Below, in pieces: positions 34,467 to 48,600 of a stretch of 64,000 nt of DNA. This stretch comes from Eutypella sp. D-1 (lineage: Eukaryota > Ascomycota > Sordariomycetes > Xylariales > Diatrypaceae): NCBI GenBank assembly GCA_023313575.1, contig JAJTTP010000002.1, forward strand, positions 2,790,001-2,854,000, written 5' to 3'. Under the pieces are notes generated by a model. It was not told the origin of the DNA. It saw nothing but the letters and a program-made list of their open reading frames with translations, and searched no databases. Position 1 is the first letter of the stretch. The number at the start of each line of letters is the position of its first letter. The position numbers and the translations under genes are program-made.

Positions 34467-36350
34467 CGACGGCGAATCTGCGTGCAGGTGACATTGGGGG
34501 CCCGTCGTTCGCGGTGACAAGACATCGCGCTGCAACCTGGCAATAGAATCAACTCCTCCTTCGTGCACAACACACTTTCCGGCCAGGAATAATAACACGC
34601 AAATCGGACATTAGAAATCGTCGATCCGCGATGGAGTTTTTTTTTTATAGGGTTGACAAGCTGGCAAAGAATAGCGTCGCGCCCCTCTTCCCTCCCCGCC
34701 CCTCCCTCCTCTCCTCTCTCTGCCTTGCTTTGCATTGGAATATACGTAGCCTATTTTATTTCTGGAAACAACTAATTATCCTATCCCATCCAGTAATAAT
34801 ATCAAACGTTAATAAAAGTCGAAATCGGGTTGCAAGGTTCAATTTCCAGGGCATGGATAGGCCCGGCCCTTTGAAGCAAGTCGACCCCTCCCATCCCTCA
34901 CTCTCCCCGTTCGAGCCGAGGGCAACGGAGCAATCGTTCCTTGTACCTTGGGGTGGGGTGCGGGGACTCCCGGTAGACCTCTTTTTTCCACCTTGACCGG
35001 CCGTGATACAAATGGCCCCCAGACAAGACGATCCGGCAGCGGGCAAGACATGGCAAGTTGAACTGGGTAGTTATACGAGCGCGCGAGCCGTCCGTATACG
35101 ATGCTGCTACTGACATATTGACCGGTGTTGCTATTGGCATATCGGTCGCTCGAACCATGTCTGTCTTACCAGGCCCCAGCCCCCTCTCGATTCTTACGGC
35201 CATTATAAAAAAAACGACTAGGCGCGGGTTTCGTGAGGCAGGTCCGAGTCGTACAATGCGACTATCATGGATGTATGTAGGTAGACTGTCATCGATTTCG
35301 TGCATAAAGTCCATGATGGATGGGTCGGAGAGCCTGGTTCATGGATGTCTGGAGACGGTTATTAGTCACTCGACGTGGCTCGCCGGCGACCAGCCCCAAC
35401 CTAACCAGGAACAAGCAACCAAAGTAGGCCTGGCTACCTAGTCACATGCGTGCTAGAATATAGATTGAAGCGCTCAACGGTCGAACTAGTAAAACCAAGC
35501 TAGTTGGCTATTTTCCTCCAATATTAAACCTCGTTTCCCACGCCGGCGAATCAATAAATGCCATTCGAACTCCGATGTGATTCCTTTCCCGCCAACTCAA
35601 CCGGCAACGAACAGACCTCGGCTCCGGCCACATGTCAAAACTCCCTACGTAGCAAAACCCCCAGGCTAGTTAAAAAGGGCGATATGTATGCTGTGTAATA
35701 GACATCGACAGGGTGGGACCCGGGAGGGCCATCGTTACATAGTCGTCCGTTCAGTCAGTCGTTCGTTTTAGTCTGGGTCTTGCCATCTGCCGTGCCACGG
35801 CCCATGGGCCCCCCTCTCCCATGCCATGTCGTGTCATAGCTTCATATATATACGTAGCTAATTACACAGGACCTGGGGCCAGGGACCCGGGCAAGTCCAG
35901 GCTTGTCACGGGGTGGGGGAAGGAAGGGATGGAGGGGTGTTCCCGAACGCGAACCCCGCCCGCTTTCTCCTCCAAGTCCCCATCTATTGCCGTAGTTGCC
36001 GTGCCCCGACTAGCATTGAACCGCCACGATGCTTGCGTGCGTATGGTTGCGTGGGATGAACATCAAAGGGAGTGAGGGGAAGGTATGAAAGGTTGGAAGA
36101 TGTAGTAGGTAGAAAGTTGAGTTGGAAAAAAGAGAAAAAAAAAAAAGACCCACCTTTTCCCGCATGAGGTGGGCCATTTCCATCCCGTTATACCCAGATC
36201 GCTACCGTATTCTTCTGGATAGCCCACCGTCGAGCATTGGCTAACAACCAACATACTTGAAGACAAGTAGATAGTAGTAGTTAAGAAGAGCATCGATTGG
36301 TTGGAAAGGGGGGGCACCGCCGCCATCCCGTCCAATCCCGTGCTTGCATG

Positions 36351-36389
36351 CATATAGATATATAGATATAGATATAGATCATAGATATA
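36351..36389 (+). repeat. GATATA microsatellite
   Basis: Imperfect repeats of TATAGATATA/GATATA units, interrupted once by ATC. Confidence 0.75.
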
Positions 36390-36860
36390 TGGATAACTTT
36401 TCGTTGCGGCCCGGGGAGGATTGACTAAGAACTTAGTTAGAACGCCCGGTATATAACGAAAAGGTGATGTCAGAGAACCCGCCCGGATTGCACCTCTAGG
36501 TTTAACCTGCAGGGCGGGGGAGAAAGGAGGGGGGAGGGGGAGGGGGAGACTCCATCGTTCGGAGATACGATCTCCCCCCCCAACGGACGGTTGGGTGGTT
36601 GGAGAGGAGGGGACCGAATTTTTATTTTATTCTTTTAGTTATATGAATTCTTTTTTGTTTCATTATCGATCAATTTTTTTGGGCTTTGCGCGCCTGGAAG
36701 GGATCCCTTCATCCGAGAGAAGACAATGTCTCGTTTCACTGGCTAGATACGGAAATGAGTAGGACACGAATTGAGATGTTGTCGCACGCAATTCAGGCGC
36801 GCTGACATCAGCGACAATTACAGTGTGGTTGACGAATGGGATCCATTTATATCATGTATT

Positions 36861-36876
36861 CACACACACACACACA
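36861..36876 (+). repeat. CA dinucleotide repeat
   Basis: Eight CA units in a row. Confidence 0.85.
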
Positions 36877-38898
36877 TAGGTACTTGGTCTTGTAGATGGT
36901 CTCAAAAAATTAAGTGAACTGAAAAGTCTCGCTCTTCTCATTGGCTCTCATTGTGTAGTTATGATAATTCTCGTCAATTCTTCTCCCCGTCCAAACTTCG
37001 TTTCCGCAACTTGCATATTGCCTTCGTAAAAATCAATAATAAGGGGGAAAAACATGAAAACCTATTTCCCGCTTTCGTCCTTTGCCCATGGGTATCCCGT
37101 CCGCATCTAGTGTCTGTGTGTGGCCCTGTTTGCAGAAAAAAAATCCTCGCCTGCCAGGCCGCCGCCACCATGAAAGATGCATATTTCTATAAGTACAAGT
37201 GATTGTTTCCCCGATAGAAAAAAGAAAGAATGGAAAAAAGCCAGATGAGATTTCCCCGGAACTCCTGTCCTCAAGGAAGGGGGCGACAATCAAGGTGTGG
37301 TGTGATGATCAGGTGGATTGATCACCCCTGCCCCCCTTTTTGCCTAGTGCTCCCCCCTGAGTAAAAAGCAAAGTTCCATTTCCCCTCCCGTTGCATGATA
37401 GGTTGGTCGTTAAAAGATAGGATATTACAACGGAAGTATGGGTGTAGTAATACAGATCAGACGCCATGTGCGCTGACTAAGAAGGTAATAGGGCCCTTCG
37501 AGCCAGCTCGCAAAGGTCGTCAGTCCCCGATAGGTTGGGGCGATGGTGTGGTGTGATGGAGATAGGTGGTATTGTGGTAGTGGTGGTGGTGGTGCTAACG
37601 TGGTAAAAGAGTTACGGAAGGAGGGGCGGCGAATTCGCGCCCCCACGTGCAGCGTGCATGATAGTCGGTTACAGCGCAGATTGGCCATGAGTTGTTCTTG
37701 TCGAGTCACCGTTCGCGTGGGTATCCGGGTCGGTCAGTGACTGGGTTCTGGTAGGCCGAAGATGGGAAAATCGCAATATGCGGAGTCGATGACTTGCATA
37801 TGCGAATGCGCGCACCACGAGCCCCGGGTCGTTATGGAAGGACAGGAGAGGGTTGGTGGTGGTGGTGTGCAAAAATAGAATCCTCCGTCCGAAATGGCTG
37901 ACCACCGGACGGGTCCTCCAATACAGGGCCGCTATTGCGCGCGCCGTGCTGCATTGGTTAACGGCGGATGATATCGGGTTTGCGCCCCTCCTCAAATGGG
38001 GTAGGAAAGGGGGCTTTGGTGTTCTTTGGCAGGCGGTGGTCCGATTTGCTGGTTATAGGCCGCAAATGAACGCTCCGCTGCTCCGAGGGCATCCGCAGAG
38101 TTAACCGCTCTTGGGTAGAGGCGGCAGAGGTCTGCTCGGCGGCGGTCCCGGGCAGGGAGGGAGCTGCGACGGGCGCTGGGAAGGCATCTCGATCTGAAGG
38201 GAAGCCAGCTTGGCGGTATTGAAGTGGTAGGGCTTAGAGCCGAGTTATTGTTGTATATCGTCCGTTGAAAGAGTCTCGTGTTTATCCACACAAGACTACA
38301 GTAGAGTTTGATGAGTGTTGAGTGTTGTATAGATGGATTGCTGTTAAGTGTAGTTTGATGCTTGATGCTTGATGGGTATAGTAGTGTGTGGTATAGTTAG
38401 TTAGTAGAGTTTGCTGGTTTGTTGTTCTTATATATCTTTCCGAAGCTTGATGATGATGAATCGAATAGTCTGATCAAGGGAGCTTGGGGAGAGGGCTGGA
38501 GTGTTATATATGTACGTAGGCAGCGAGAAATAGACCCATGAACAAACCACCTGGCTTGCCTGGGTACCATAGTAGTGATAATCGACGGCTTTCTAAACAG
38601 TTTAATGAAATGTCACTAGATCCGCACCACATCCAGTCCACCCACGACCGTCGCACCTGGGCAGGCTTTCACGGGAATGGGAAAGTACACCGCCTCACAA
38701 CTATACACTATCAGTACATGAAGAGATGCAGAGGATGCGTATTAAACAGGTGGGACTCTTGGCACTATTCGGGTACTTGTGTAGTATCTCTGACCTGAAT
38801 ACACCGGCCATCCCAAGGCATCTAAAAATGTGGATGACAGAAAAGTAGGAAAGTAATTGAATTTCCCAAACAGACCGTCAGGGCCACAGTGACGCAGC

Positions 38899-38973
38899 CA
38901 GGGGACAGGGGACCAGGGACAGTGAGCAGGGACAGGGAACAGGGAACAAGGAACAGTGAAAAGTGAACAGGGG
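38899..38973 (+). repeat. Degenerate ACAGGGA tandem repeat
   Basis: About ten diverged copies of a 7-8 base GGGACAG/GGAACAG unit in a row. The array is purine-rich on the plus strand. Confidence 0.75.
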
Positions 38974-40000
38974 GTGTCTGGGACCTCTAGTTTAGCTTTG
39001 GGGCCACGAGAGAGAAAGTGTAATGAAACAAGCATAAGACCCAAAACCCGGATCCCTGTCGATGTGTCAGATGTACAGTACAAAGCTGAGAAATAAGGTA
39101 CATCTGTATTTATTGATGTACCTAAGTATCTACAATATGGAGGTCACTCGCTCAATCCGGGCACCCAAGCAGCCAAGGCTCCACCCAGAGAGCTTCAGGG
39201 CTTCAGGGCTTGGGCAAGTTGCAGTTAGCAGGCAAGCAGGGTTGGTATGGAAAGTTGTCAAACTGGTCGTATCTCTCTCACTTACACCTGCACACACCGC
39301 GCACAAAAAAACAAAACACACACATAAACCCTAGCTACATAGCTAGGTAGGCAGAGATATACAGCCCTGGAAGTGACCAGGGCAAAATAGGACCTTGTGA
39401 ATAACAATAGCAACAAACCATCGTGTATCAAAATACCAGCATGTCAGCCACACAGACCAGACAGCTCAGCTGGACCGACCGACTCAATTGACTAAACCGA
39501 CTACATATGTGCACTTATTAACAAACTCTAGATGGACCCATTTTGGATCGGATGTGTTTTGGCAAATTGGCCTTTGACCGAAAATAGCGGGCTGCCTACC
39601 ATGCGGCCATCCAGCCAGCGTGTTCAACATCAACATCAATATCGGTCGACACGAGCCCGACAGACAGGTGGTGATCAAGGTGGTGGTGGTAGTATGTAGA
39701 CTTGGTAGACTGGTTTGACTGGTATGTGTGTAGACGGGCTCTGACGACGGCGACAACGACAATCCGGTCGGTCGATGTTGATCTTGACCAATTGTCCAAT
39801 AAAACGAGGAGAGCAAGGGCAATCCAACATCATCATGAAATACCACACCACACATCACACACTACTACACACACCATCTCACATGCTGTACGAGACCAAG
39901 GAACACCAGGCAAGCCATCTATGTTAATCCGTATTACAATATTACCGAAGTAGCTACCAGCCTGCCAACTTACACCTTTGCCTGCCTGCTTTGGGCACTG

Positions 40001-43000
40001 CTTTAGGTAGGCTAACCAAGTAAGCAGGAGTGCTAGTATATAGTAGACTTGCTTTCGAAATGCTTCAATTCTTCAGATATATCGGTAAATACTAACTCAC
40101 ATAGGTAGTCCAGCCAGCCAGCCGTCTATAAACATACCCGAACAGTAGAAGATCGGGCAGCTAACCTCACTGACTACCAGGTAGGGAAGTATTTTAGTAG
40201 GAAGCCCAAAAGCATACCTAGGTACATACACAAGAATGCCCCACTCTGCATAGAACACTCATGGAACGATCAGGTACTCCACATCCTATTTAACGAAAAA
40301 AGCCTGGGAAAAATGGAAAAATGGAAAAGAAAAAAAAGCCTCCTCCACACCGCAACATACGGCAGGCTAGCTAGCTGGCTAAGTACATATCTAGGTACTA
40401 GTTAGTTAAGTGCCCAAGGCGGCTCCAAGGTGGTTAATTAGCACCCGAAGACCAAAAAAAAAAAAGATCTCGTCCAAGCTTTTTTGGATTTCCCCCGTCG
40501 CGAAAAAAATTTGCGTCTCTTGCCGGGAGCCGGTTATAGATTCATGTGTCATTCTCGGTTTTTTCTTCGTTTTTCCCCACCGCGCTTAAGCCTGGAGAGA
40601 TGTTAAGAGGGTTTTTGAGGAGTTGTGGAGAAAGTCATTTCTCTCGGCTGTATCCTTCGATTTTGCGGTGAGTTGCACGTGCTATCAACATCCCACAAAC
40701 CCGGCCGTTTCAGATGTCTACACACCTACATACCTGATAGGTAGGTATGTGCATACTTACTCTTTTAGGTAGTCCAACGTGCCATCAATTTGATGGGCAA
40801 TTTTTATTTCTACGTACATACATACATCCATGGACACAACAAGACGTATCTACATACTTATTAAAGTACATATGTAGAAGTTTATGAGGTGCGTGTGTGC
40901 GCGCGTGAGTGAGACAACGTAAGATGGCACCAGACAAGATGTTGAGATGTGCATACACTCAATGCATTGCTCAGATACGAGGTGTAGATCAATCAGCCTC
41001 TGCAGAGGTGAGCACAACACGGCACACGGGAACGCCTCTTTTCTTATTCTTTCGCAATCTATGCGCGTTGCAGCCCTAAAGACACTACAGATATGTAAGA
41101 TGAAATTCCTCGTCTAATTTATTTATGGATGACTTTCTATCCGAATTGCGGGACGCCATTCCCTTTAGGACCCTTTTTTTTTGTCTCTCACTTACTTTTC
41201 ATCGCATAAAGTGCGAAGCCAAGTGATTAACTACAGATCACAACTCCCAACTAAACCGTTTAGCTATATTGCTAGCGCATAAGAATGACGACAGGGCATG
41301 TCAAATGATTTTCCTCACCACCAGTAGAATATAAAAGAAAGCCGATGCCAAGGGCCGTTCGTGAATTAATTTGTGAAGTAACACCAAAAAAAGAGGTCAC
41401 ATGCCCAGCTTGCCGCCCTACTTGTCAGTTTACCTCCGGATCTCACCTATCAACAGTCTACCAGCCGACCTTTTACCACCGTCTTAGTTTGGTTAAAATG
41501 TGAGGATCCCTGCATTCCAGCCCTAAGCGCATCACATCATCATCCATTATGTGGGCTTGGGGTTGTAGATTTGCAGATCGGGATAATGATGAAGAAAAAA
41601 AATCACAGAGTATGTATAAGGGCTACGGGGAAAATGGAGGCCTAACCAAAAAGAAGTATCTTGGCCCGGATGTGGTGACCTGGGGCATATTCTCCTGTAC
41701 GGAGTATACGGCTTCCGATTCTAGTAGCTCCCCGGAGACGCTGCGGAGAAGCCTAAAGACAATATATTTGTTTTTTTTGTTTTTGTTTTTTGTTTTTGTT
41801 TTTTTGGATAACCACTGCGTGGCCGCCACTATCTACATCCTGCTAAGTGACATCGGCACGCATGGCCGTTGATACATAGACGGGACCTAAGGTATTAGTA
41901 CGTGGCTGTTTGGTTTGATATACGGCACGGTGGCCCAGCCCGAGTCCGACCGGGCCTTACTCCCTTATCTCGAGGGGGAGGCTGAAAACACGGCTTAATT
42001 TGTGTACATATGTGCGCTAGAAGAGGCTCCATTGCCGGGCTGATATAGACCGATGGCGTAAACACCGAAGCTGATACCTCTGAATATACGGCACAGCTGG
42101 TTTTCTCGACCTCAGCCGGTCTTACCCCGTCATTTTTTTCTTCTTCTATGATCTCGAAACATGGCATAGTAGTGGTCAGTAGGGTAGTATCCTATAATGC
42201 AGTATTATGTCCTATTACTGGGTATCCTCGGCACATGTATATGAAAGCTCGTTCTCATTTGTACACCCAGCAGTCGAACATATTCAGGAAGGAGCTAGAA
42301 TTCACATGTTGTAACCCATGTCCAAATTTACACTAGAAGCGGTCACATATCTACTTTGCCTACCTACGATGTAGCTTTTACGCACAGCCTAAGAAATGAC
42401 TAGTATTTCTACCCCAATCGGTGAGGGAAGGTCCAGGGATCGAACCGAGAACCGACGACGATGCGGGACCTTTTAGGCATTGACGTTAACCCGGGGTTCA
42501 CGACAAGGGCATCACGGACTTCGGAGGATATACTATGTATAGAGGAACGCTATATACGTTGCGGAGAAATTTTTCAGATAAAAAAGCAAAGGAAAAAAAA
42601 ATTAACAAACCATAACCCATCCCACGCCCCATATTGCACATCCCGAATCCTGGGACAAAATAGTTTTTAGTGCCGCTGTGACTCACCATAGCCCATGTTG
42701 TCGTTTGTCAGCTTCCCCCGCGCGCCATCCTGTTACTCCCAGGGTCTTCGGGCTTTGACTGTGCTAATAGTATGGTAACTAATAAGCCAAAAATGACAAG
42801 GCCGAGCGAGCGGCCGGACTGGGTACGGCGACAAAACCACCCCCGCGTGCGCATCATTATCGTGCGATTTCATACCCACAGGACAAGCCAAGAGGCGCAA
42901 AAATTCTGGTTTTACATATATGTGTGAGAGCGCACATATCAGGCATGTGCCGAAGAAAGAGCCTTGCCGCCCTTCCCGGGCGTTTCTGCGCTGCCTGCCT

Positions 43001-44000
43001 GCCTATGGTTCGACGAGGGTTCTATTTTATCGGCCCATCTCGTTAGGGCGTCCCTCTCTCTTCCTCTGCATAGCGGGCTTTCGGTCAGTCATGCATTTAC
43101 TGGGCTGGGCTGGAAGAACGGAAAAAAGTGTGTGATAAGGCTGATATGCGATGGGGTTGGGTATCATCATCACAGGGCTTGCACATCCACATAAGCGAGT
43201 TATATAACGAGTTATATAACATATGCATCGTGACATGTAAGCGTATAGACTAGGGTTTAGTATAAAGTTTAGTCCTGCAGATGCCGTGCTCGCTCGCGTG
43301 CGTGCGACGTAACAATGCGGCTCTCACAATAGTTATGGGCTGTTAATGAAGTTATGGGTAAACTAGTAATACCAACGACCGCGCTTATTACCAACTACTC
43401 CTCGCACAAGGCTCGGCAGAGCCCCATCCCGTAGGTGCATGCTAAAGAAATGTTGTGCTACAATTGGAAGACAGAGGTGTGGGAACGAACTACTGCATAA
43501 CTACCATCGGCCGCTATGTATATGCGAGAGCAAAAATGGGTATTTTTGGAAATTATCGAAATTGTGGCTTGCTTTGGCGGGCACCGACTAGTTGTGCAAG
43601 ACGGATTTTAGTATCGTATTCGAATAATCCGACACGAGCATAAAATGAGGAAATAAATTGTATATCTCACTATTCACAACTAGGATGGATCATGGGTCAA
43701 ACTGGCCTCTCTCCTATCCGCACACCGCATCGTCCATTTCGTCATCGACCGCCAGCCCTAATCAATGATCACCGTTCTGAAGGATTTTGGGGGGCGTTCG
43801 CCGAATTCCAGATCGGACCCTGAAACGAGTTGGAGATCTCCGAGGGTCTCTTGACCCATATTATATGATTGCTTGTCGTAAAACGGTCTCAGTGGTCTCC
43901 GTCTCCTTTCCCTCCGTGAAGTACGGTTCACCGTGTGTCTTTCCAGGTTTCTGGTGTGTTTCTCTCTCTTTCGTTGATATCCGTCCGTTATGGTGAGACC
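40001..44000. other. Gene-poor region, part 3
   Basis: No supportable gene. It contains TACCTAGGTA at 40215-40224, an inverted TACTCCGTA at 41698-41706, A-rich and T-rich homopolymer blocks (40447-40466, 41770-41803), and a 12-base tandem duplication at 43195-43218. A 153-codon open frame at 43758-44219 on the minus strand is opposed by open frames on the plus strand and has no domain. Confidence 0.5.
43195..43218 (+). repeat. Tandem duplication with palindromic core
   Basis: CGAGTTATATAA is repeated twice directly. Each copy together with the next C contains the palindrome GTTATATAAC, so the pair can also fold as a cruciform. Confidence 0.75.
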
Positions 44001-47000
44001 GGCTCCGAGCGAGCATGGGCACGGGCACGAGCTCGAGCGCGACAGCACAGAGCACGAGCACACGAACGCGGCAGATGCTTGGTTTTTTAATTTCCCAGGG
44101 GCGGGCCCAAGGACTGGGATCCAGTCGCGAGACAAGAGGCAAAAAAGCATGGAAGCGAGGCGGGAAGGAAGAAGAAAAAAAGTTCTTCGCGCGGCGCTAG
44201 AAGGCGAAATTCTGGACACCAGCCCCCCTTGCCAGCCTTGCTTCTAGAAGAATTCCACGGCGCCTTGGCGTCTGCCCCTGAGCCCTGGCCAGGTCTCCCC
44301 TGGCATCGCGAAAAAGTCGCCTGCAGGCTGTAGAGGAGGAACAGGCGATGTCCCTGCCTCCGTTCGGTTCTAGTTAGCGCGATAGTGCCTTTTTTTTACC
44401 TGACTCGCGCCAGGGGCGCCAGGACTCCATGTACTTCTACGAGGTCGAGGAACCTTCTACTTCGCTCACAGGTCCCACTTTCGGGCTCATGTACTTGGTA
44501 GCAGTGGCCAGTGCTAGATACGGCACTCGCAGTTCTCCGTAATTGCGATGGAATGGCGGCGCCAGCTATCGCAAGGCGACGAGTATGCGATGATCACGGT
44601 CCAAGCCGGATCGGGAATCTGAAGGCGTTACCGTTGTCTCCCAGCATCCGCACACATGGGAAAGGCAATGCGATGGTGATCCGAGAAAGGGGTCCCAATG
44701 TGACATACCTGTGCCCCCTTACCCAGATAAGTTTGGCTGGGGAGGCTATGCATACCACGAACTCTTTTAACTTGGGATTAACGAGCCAAAGCTATCTATT
44801 TCCTGTTGCGCCCTAACTGAACTCGTTCCAAACACCAAACGGCCCAAGCCCAACTAGTATCTCACCGCCCTTGCGGGGTCATGGTACATACTTGTCCGTA
44901 TGGTGCCTAACCTCTGGGACAGGATCAAATGTGAATTTCTATTCTGGGCAGGTGGTGGTTAGTGACTGGGAAGCGATCAGGGTCTCCCATTCCCTCGGTT
45001 CCCTTGATGAAGCCCTTGGCACCTGCGCCTCGCGCATTTTCTGTAGGATTTTGATGCCTAAAAAGGCTATATGACAAGCCTATATGATCATGATTACCGG
45101 TAGATATTGTCGACCTGTCAAGTAGCAGGGTGTTTTATGCCTTTGCTGGCCGAATAACCCGAGAACCCAGGTCAAGATCTGATTATCACCGAGCTTCGGC
45201 TTCCTCGGAATACACTGACGACAGGGCCCCACATGGGCTGCGGTTCGGGGCTTCATCTCAAGTCACAAGTGATACTAGATTGCTAGACTACATAGTAAAG
45301 TATATCACAATTCACGGGATCAGCAGTGATATGTGAGGAAGTAAGGTAAGGGAGTAAGAAACCTGACTAATTCCTCCGTACTCTTGTTGGCAAATTCTTG
45401 TCTATACTCGGTGCTGAGTGATGTATAATGCAGTGGCAGGGCTGGACCGAACCTGACCCACAGGGCAGACGCATGTCAGAGATCAAAAAAAGGAAAACAT
45501 GTGTTTTTCCCCAGCTGCAGCCCCCAGCCCTATGCGATATTCCATATGTACGTGCCTACCTGCTCCACGTGCATATTGAGTGTGCACGAAGATATGGTTT
45601 AGGGCCTAACTAGAGGGCTATAGGAATATTACTGACTGCTATTACATGTATCAGTGGTTGCAGAATGCTCCATGCCCAGGGTCATTATGTCATCTAAATG
45701 GCCATGCATAGGATAGCCAATTATCACTTGATGCCTTCGTGAACGTAGGCAAGGTGCTTAGTAATTCCACAATTAAGTCGTTTTTGGATCTCACTGCCTA
45801 CAAAGTCCTAATAGTGAGATGTATGATCGGCGGTACGGTACAGTACAATATCCTGGACTTCTTATACCGCCATAACTACTGCCGACAGATCACATTCATG
45901 AATATCGGTCAAGGCGACGATCGAAAAAGTTGATATGCCCCATAAGATGTAATTACTGGCATGGAATGAGTGGGTGGCAAAGGCATGTGAATTTTTCTGA
46001 TACTGACTTGCGAGCTTCGGAACTGAGCTGTCCGAAGCAATCTTTTAGGCATCTGAATTAAAGCGGTTATTGTAGCCGGAAGGGAAACAAATCGGCGTGT
46101 GTATGATCATCGCCTCTTCGCAACCCCGTACCGTAAGAGACGAAAGCAAAGCCCGTGTTATGGCCGGGCTGCCTTGGCTGCTGGGCAGGGGATTATATCG
46201 CTTATCGCGGCCCTCTTCGTTGAGCGACCAATCAAGCTCGAGGACAGGCCTGTGAAACCATCAGATCAACTGGAAGACGATACCAAGCCACCATTCACCC
46301 TTGGACGCACCGTCAGCTGATTGGCTGCCAGGCTATGGGTACCTGTTCCTATCATCCTTCGTCCTCGCCATCCCCACACGAAAGATGCGCACGTACACAC
46401 CCACACAACCACGCGCACGCACCTCGTTTCCACGTGGGAGCAAGGGGTCGTGAGAGGCGAGTGTGAACTCACCACCCCAGGGGGGCGTTCCATGGTCTGG
46501 GAAACGGAGGCAGGCACGGAATGGGCAACAGCGAATGGCAAGCCACGGCGAAGGGATGGCTGGCAGGCTGGGCAGCTGGTTGGCTAGGTATTATCGAAAG
46601 CGGTTGCCGTCAACGCCTTCTATGGCCGTGGACAGACTACTCCGGATTCGATGACGAAGACAACTCCATTCAATCACAGCAATTACGCCGACTCCCTCCT
46701 GCGGGATGCCAATTGCACTCCTGGATGGCGAACGCCTCGCGAATCATCATCGTATTCGCGGATGCATAGCTCGCAAAGCCTAGCCCGCCTTCGACCCTAC
46801 CAAGGCGGAAAGAAACAAAGGTGATGCTTACGAACACACCTGCGCGGCACATCTCATCTCACATAATATCTATCTGCATAACGAGCCACTCGGCTACCAC
46901 TCGGTATCCTGCAACTTGTTTCTGCTAGTAATCCTGGAGGCAACCGATCGGAGCTGGAGAGTGCTCAGGAATCGGCCATAGGAGGCTTACCACAAGCACG

Positions 47001-48600
47001 CGGCACAGCTGAATGCTGAAATAACTGACTCTAACCCCATGCGTTTGTATTGGCGCAGCAGTGCGACCAGCCCTCTTGCCCTTTTCGTTTGCCTGCAATC
47101 AATACCTAGTACAGGGTGGTGTCTTGGGTAACAGGGTTTCTCATCGCGGCATAAAACACATCTATATCAGATATCAATATCAATGGGAGTTATTGCCCGT
47201 TACTATTCCCGATCGGAACTCCAGGTGGCCCAGGGCAATTTCGCGATGTGGGCGAACTGGTGGTCATGCGCACGCAAGGATCCTAAAGATGGCAGGGGTC
47301 CTCTCAACGAGTCCGAGAAGCTCGGCACGGAAGTAAGACGTATATCCAGGCCGTCATAATCGCCCATCAGACAACATCGACGTTCCGTTGCCGTCTGTCA
47401 TAATTCTTACGACACCTACCTGTCTCTAGAGTGGACGGCGTTCCTTGGAGAGGTGTAATCTTCCCGAGGACAAGAACGACGTCGCCAGCCTGCTGACGCG
47501 ATCTCACAGGCACACCCGCCCGTCCACCCGTGCGCAAAGCAGGAACGGCGGCTTCGAACGCCCTCCTCAGTGGCACCTTGATTGATTATTCAGAAGTCTC
47601 GCAAGTGGGTGTGCTCGCTTTGGGTGGGGATGAAGGGGATCCCTGGGGTTCGGCGCTCAGCCTCGGACACCCACACCTGTAGGTGGAATCATAGCTCGTG
47701 CTTTCACTAGAGCAAGCGATCTGACGATGCACTGTACTTATTTCTAAGCCCTTATCTCCATCTGAGACTTGTTAAGACCCGTTCGAAAGAATCCTATATT
47801 AGATCTCTATCATATAGTATATGGATGCACCCACGTAGTAGTCCCCTCCATCCCACCCTAACGCCGTGTCTCATCGATCTCGCGCGATACCGTCTCTGGC
47901 TGACGCTACTGCGGCCATCTACGCTGGTTTCGATGTGACCAACAGCAAGCTGCTAGATCGTAGCCGATATGAATTGTCGTGGGTCACGAGGATAGCTATA
48001 TTCATGCCACTTACCGTAGCCATGTTGGCCTGCCGGTTGAAGGGCTGCATCGAGGCCTGCAGCTGCAGAGAGCCGATTGGAGTAGCGAGCCCTGTGAGCG
48101 CCCTCGGCAGCTCTAGTGTTACTGCTGTTACCTGCCCTACCATTACCGTACATGCTGCTGCTGCGGTGTGAAACTACCCGACACTCTGGTTACGCCAAGT
48201 CCAAACCCAACTTGATCTGACACGTATGTCTGGGCAACGGGGGTTTGAACCCACCCCAGTGCAGCAAGACTCATCGGACAATCAGATATCCTGGCAGCCT
48301 GGCAGCAGCGGCAACAACTAAAGGCCTTCTCTTTCTGGGCCATGCCCTTCGCAGAATAGTGTACATTCTAGCATTCCTGCCCTGCTACATAGTCTGGGCA
48401 TCGATGTGCCAGCCAAGACCGAGTTTCCCACGGTCGACCGCACGTCATCCGTGCAGGGAGAACAAGGGAATAGGCCGGGTGTAGATTTGCTTCTCGGACA
48501 AATTGTTTTACCTTCGTATCAAGCCACAATCACATATCTATTTTATCTCAAAAATCTCGCTCTGTCCCCTCATCTCCTCCCCTTTTTTTTGCGCCGGGAC
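44001..48600. other. Gene-poor region, part 4
   Basis: No supportable gene. The GC content is closer to coding than in the neighbouring parts, and splice-like donors occur on the minus strand (for example GTAAGT read from about 48019), but no chain of exons keeps frame or shows a family signature. If a gene is missed in the 20 kb, this is the most likely place. Confidence 0.4.

Larger units (their letters stand above)
31876..36000. other. Gene-poor region, part 1
   Basis: No supportable gene. Contents seen: imperfect tandem repeats at 31881-31925 and 31994-32027; an 18-bp perfect palindrome at 32909-32926; TACCTAGGTA at 33447; TACTCCGTA at 32531 (inverted), 33459 and 33891; and an ACT-type trinucleotide repeat at 34400-34466. 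Open frames are short, overlap on both strands and lack domains and codon bias. Confidence 0.5.
36001..40000. other. Gene-poor region, part 2
   Basis: No supportable gene. It contains a GATATA-type repeat (36351-36389), a CA repeat (36861-36876), GT-rich and GGT-rich stretches, long purine or pyrimidine blocks (36500-36560) and a degenerate CAGGGAA repeat (38899-38973). A stretch at 37.5-38.3 kb is open on the minus strand in two frames, but these conflict and carry no domain. Confidence 0.5.

Noticed and set aside
37669..38291. Two overlapping minus-strand open frames around 38 kb
   Set aside because: Different frames that cannot be joined by a clear splice; composition is simple.
42425..42460. 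tRNA-like GGTTCGATCCC on the minus strand
   Set aside because: The T-stem does not pair properly and no acceptor stem or A box is found upstream.
43758..44219. 153-codon minus-strand open frame
   Set aside because: Opposed by open plus-strand frames over the same bases; no domain and no start context.
47220..47380. Protein-like final exon on the minus strand, with splice donors upstream near 48019
   Set aside because: Third-position GC is much lower than in the real genes here, and no upstream exon could be joined in frame.
47367..47576. Segment reading QQAGDVVLVLG, resembling the end of HET-domain proteins
   Set aside because: The match is short and lacks the rest of the domain in any frame nearby.
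48180..48300. GGGTTCAAACCC on the minus strand, like a tRNA B box
   Set aside because: No matching acceptor stem or anticodon arm; it is a simple palindrome.
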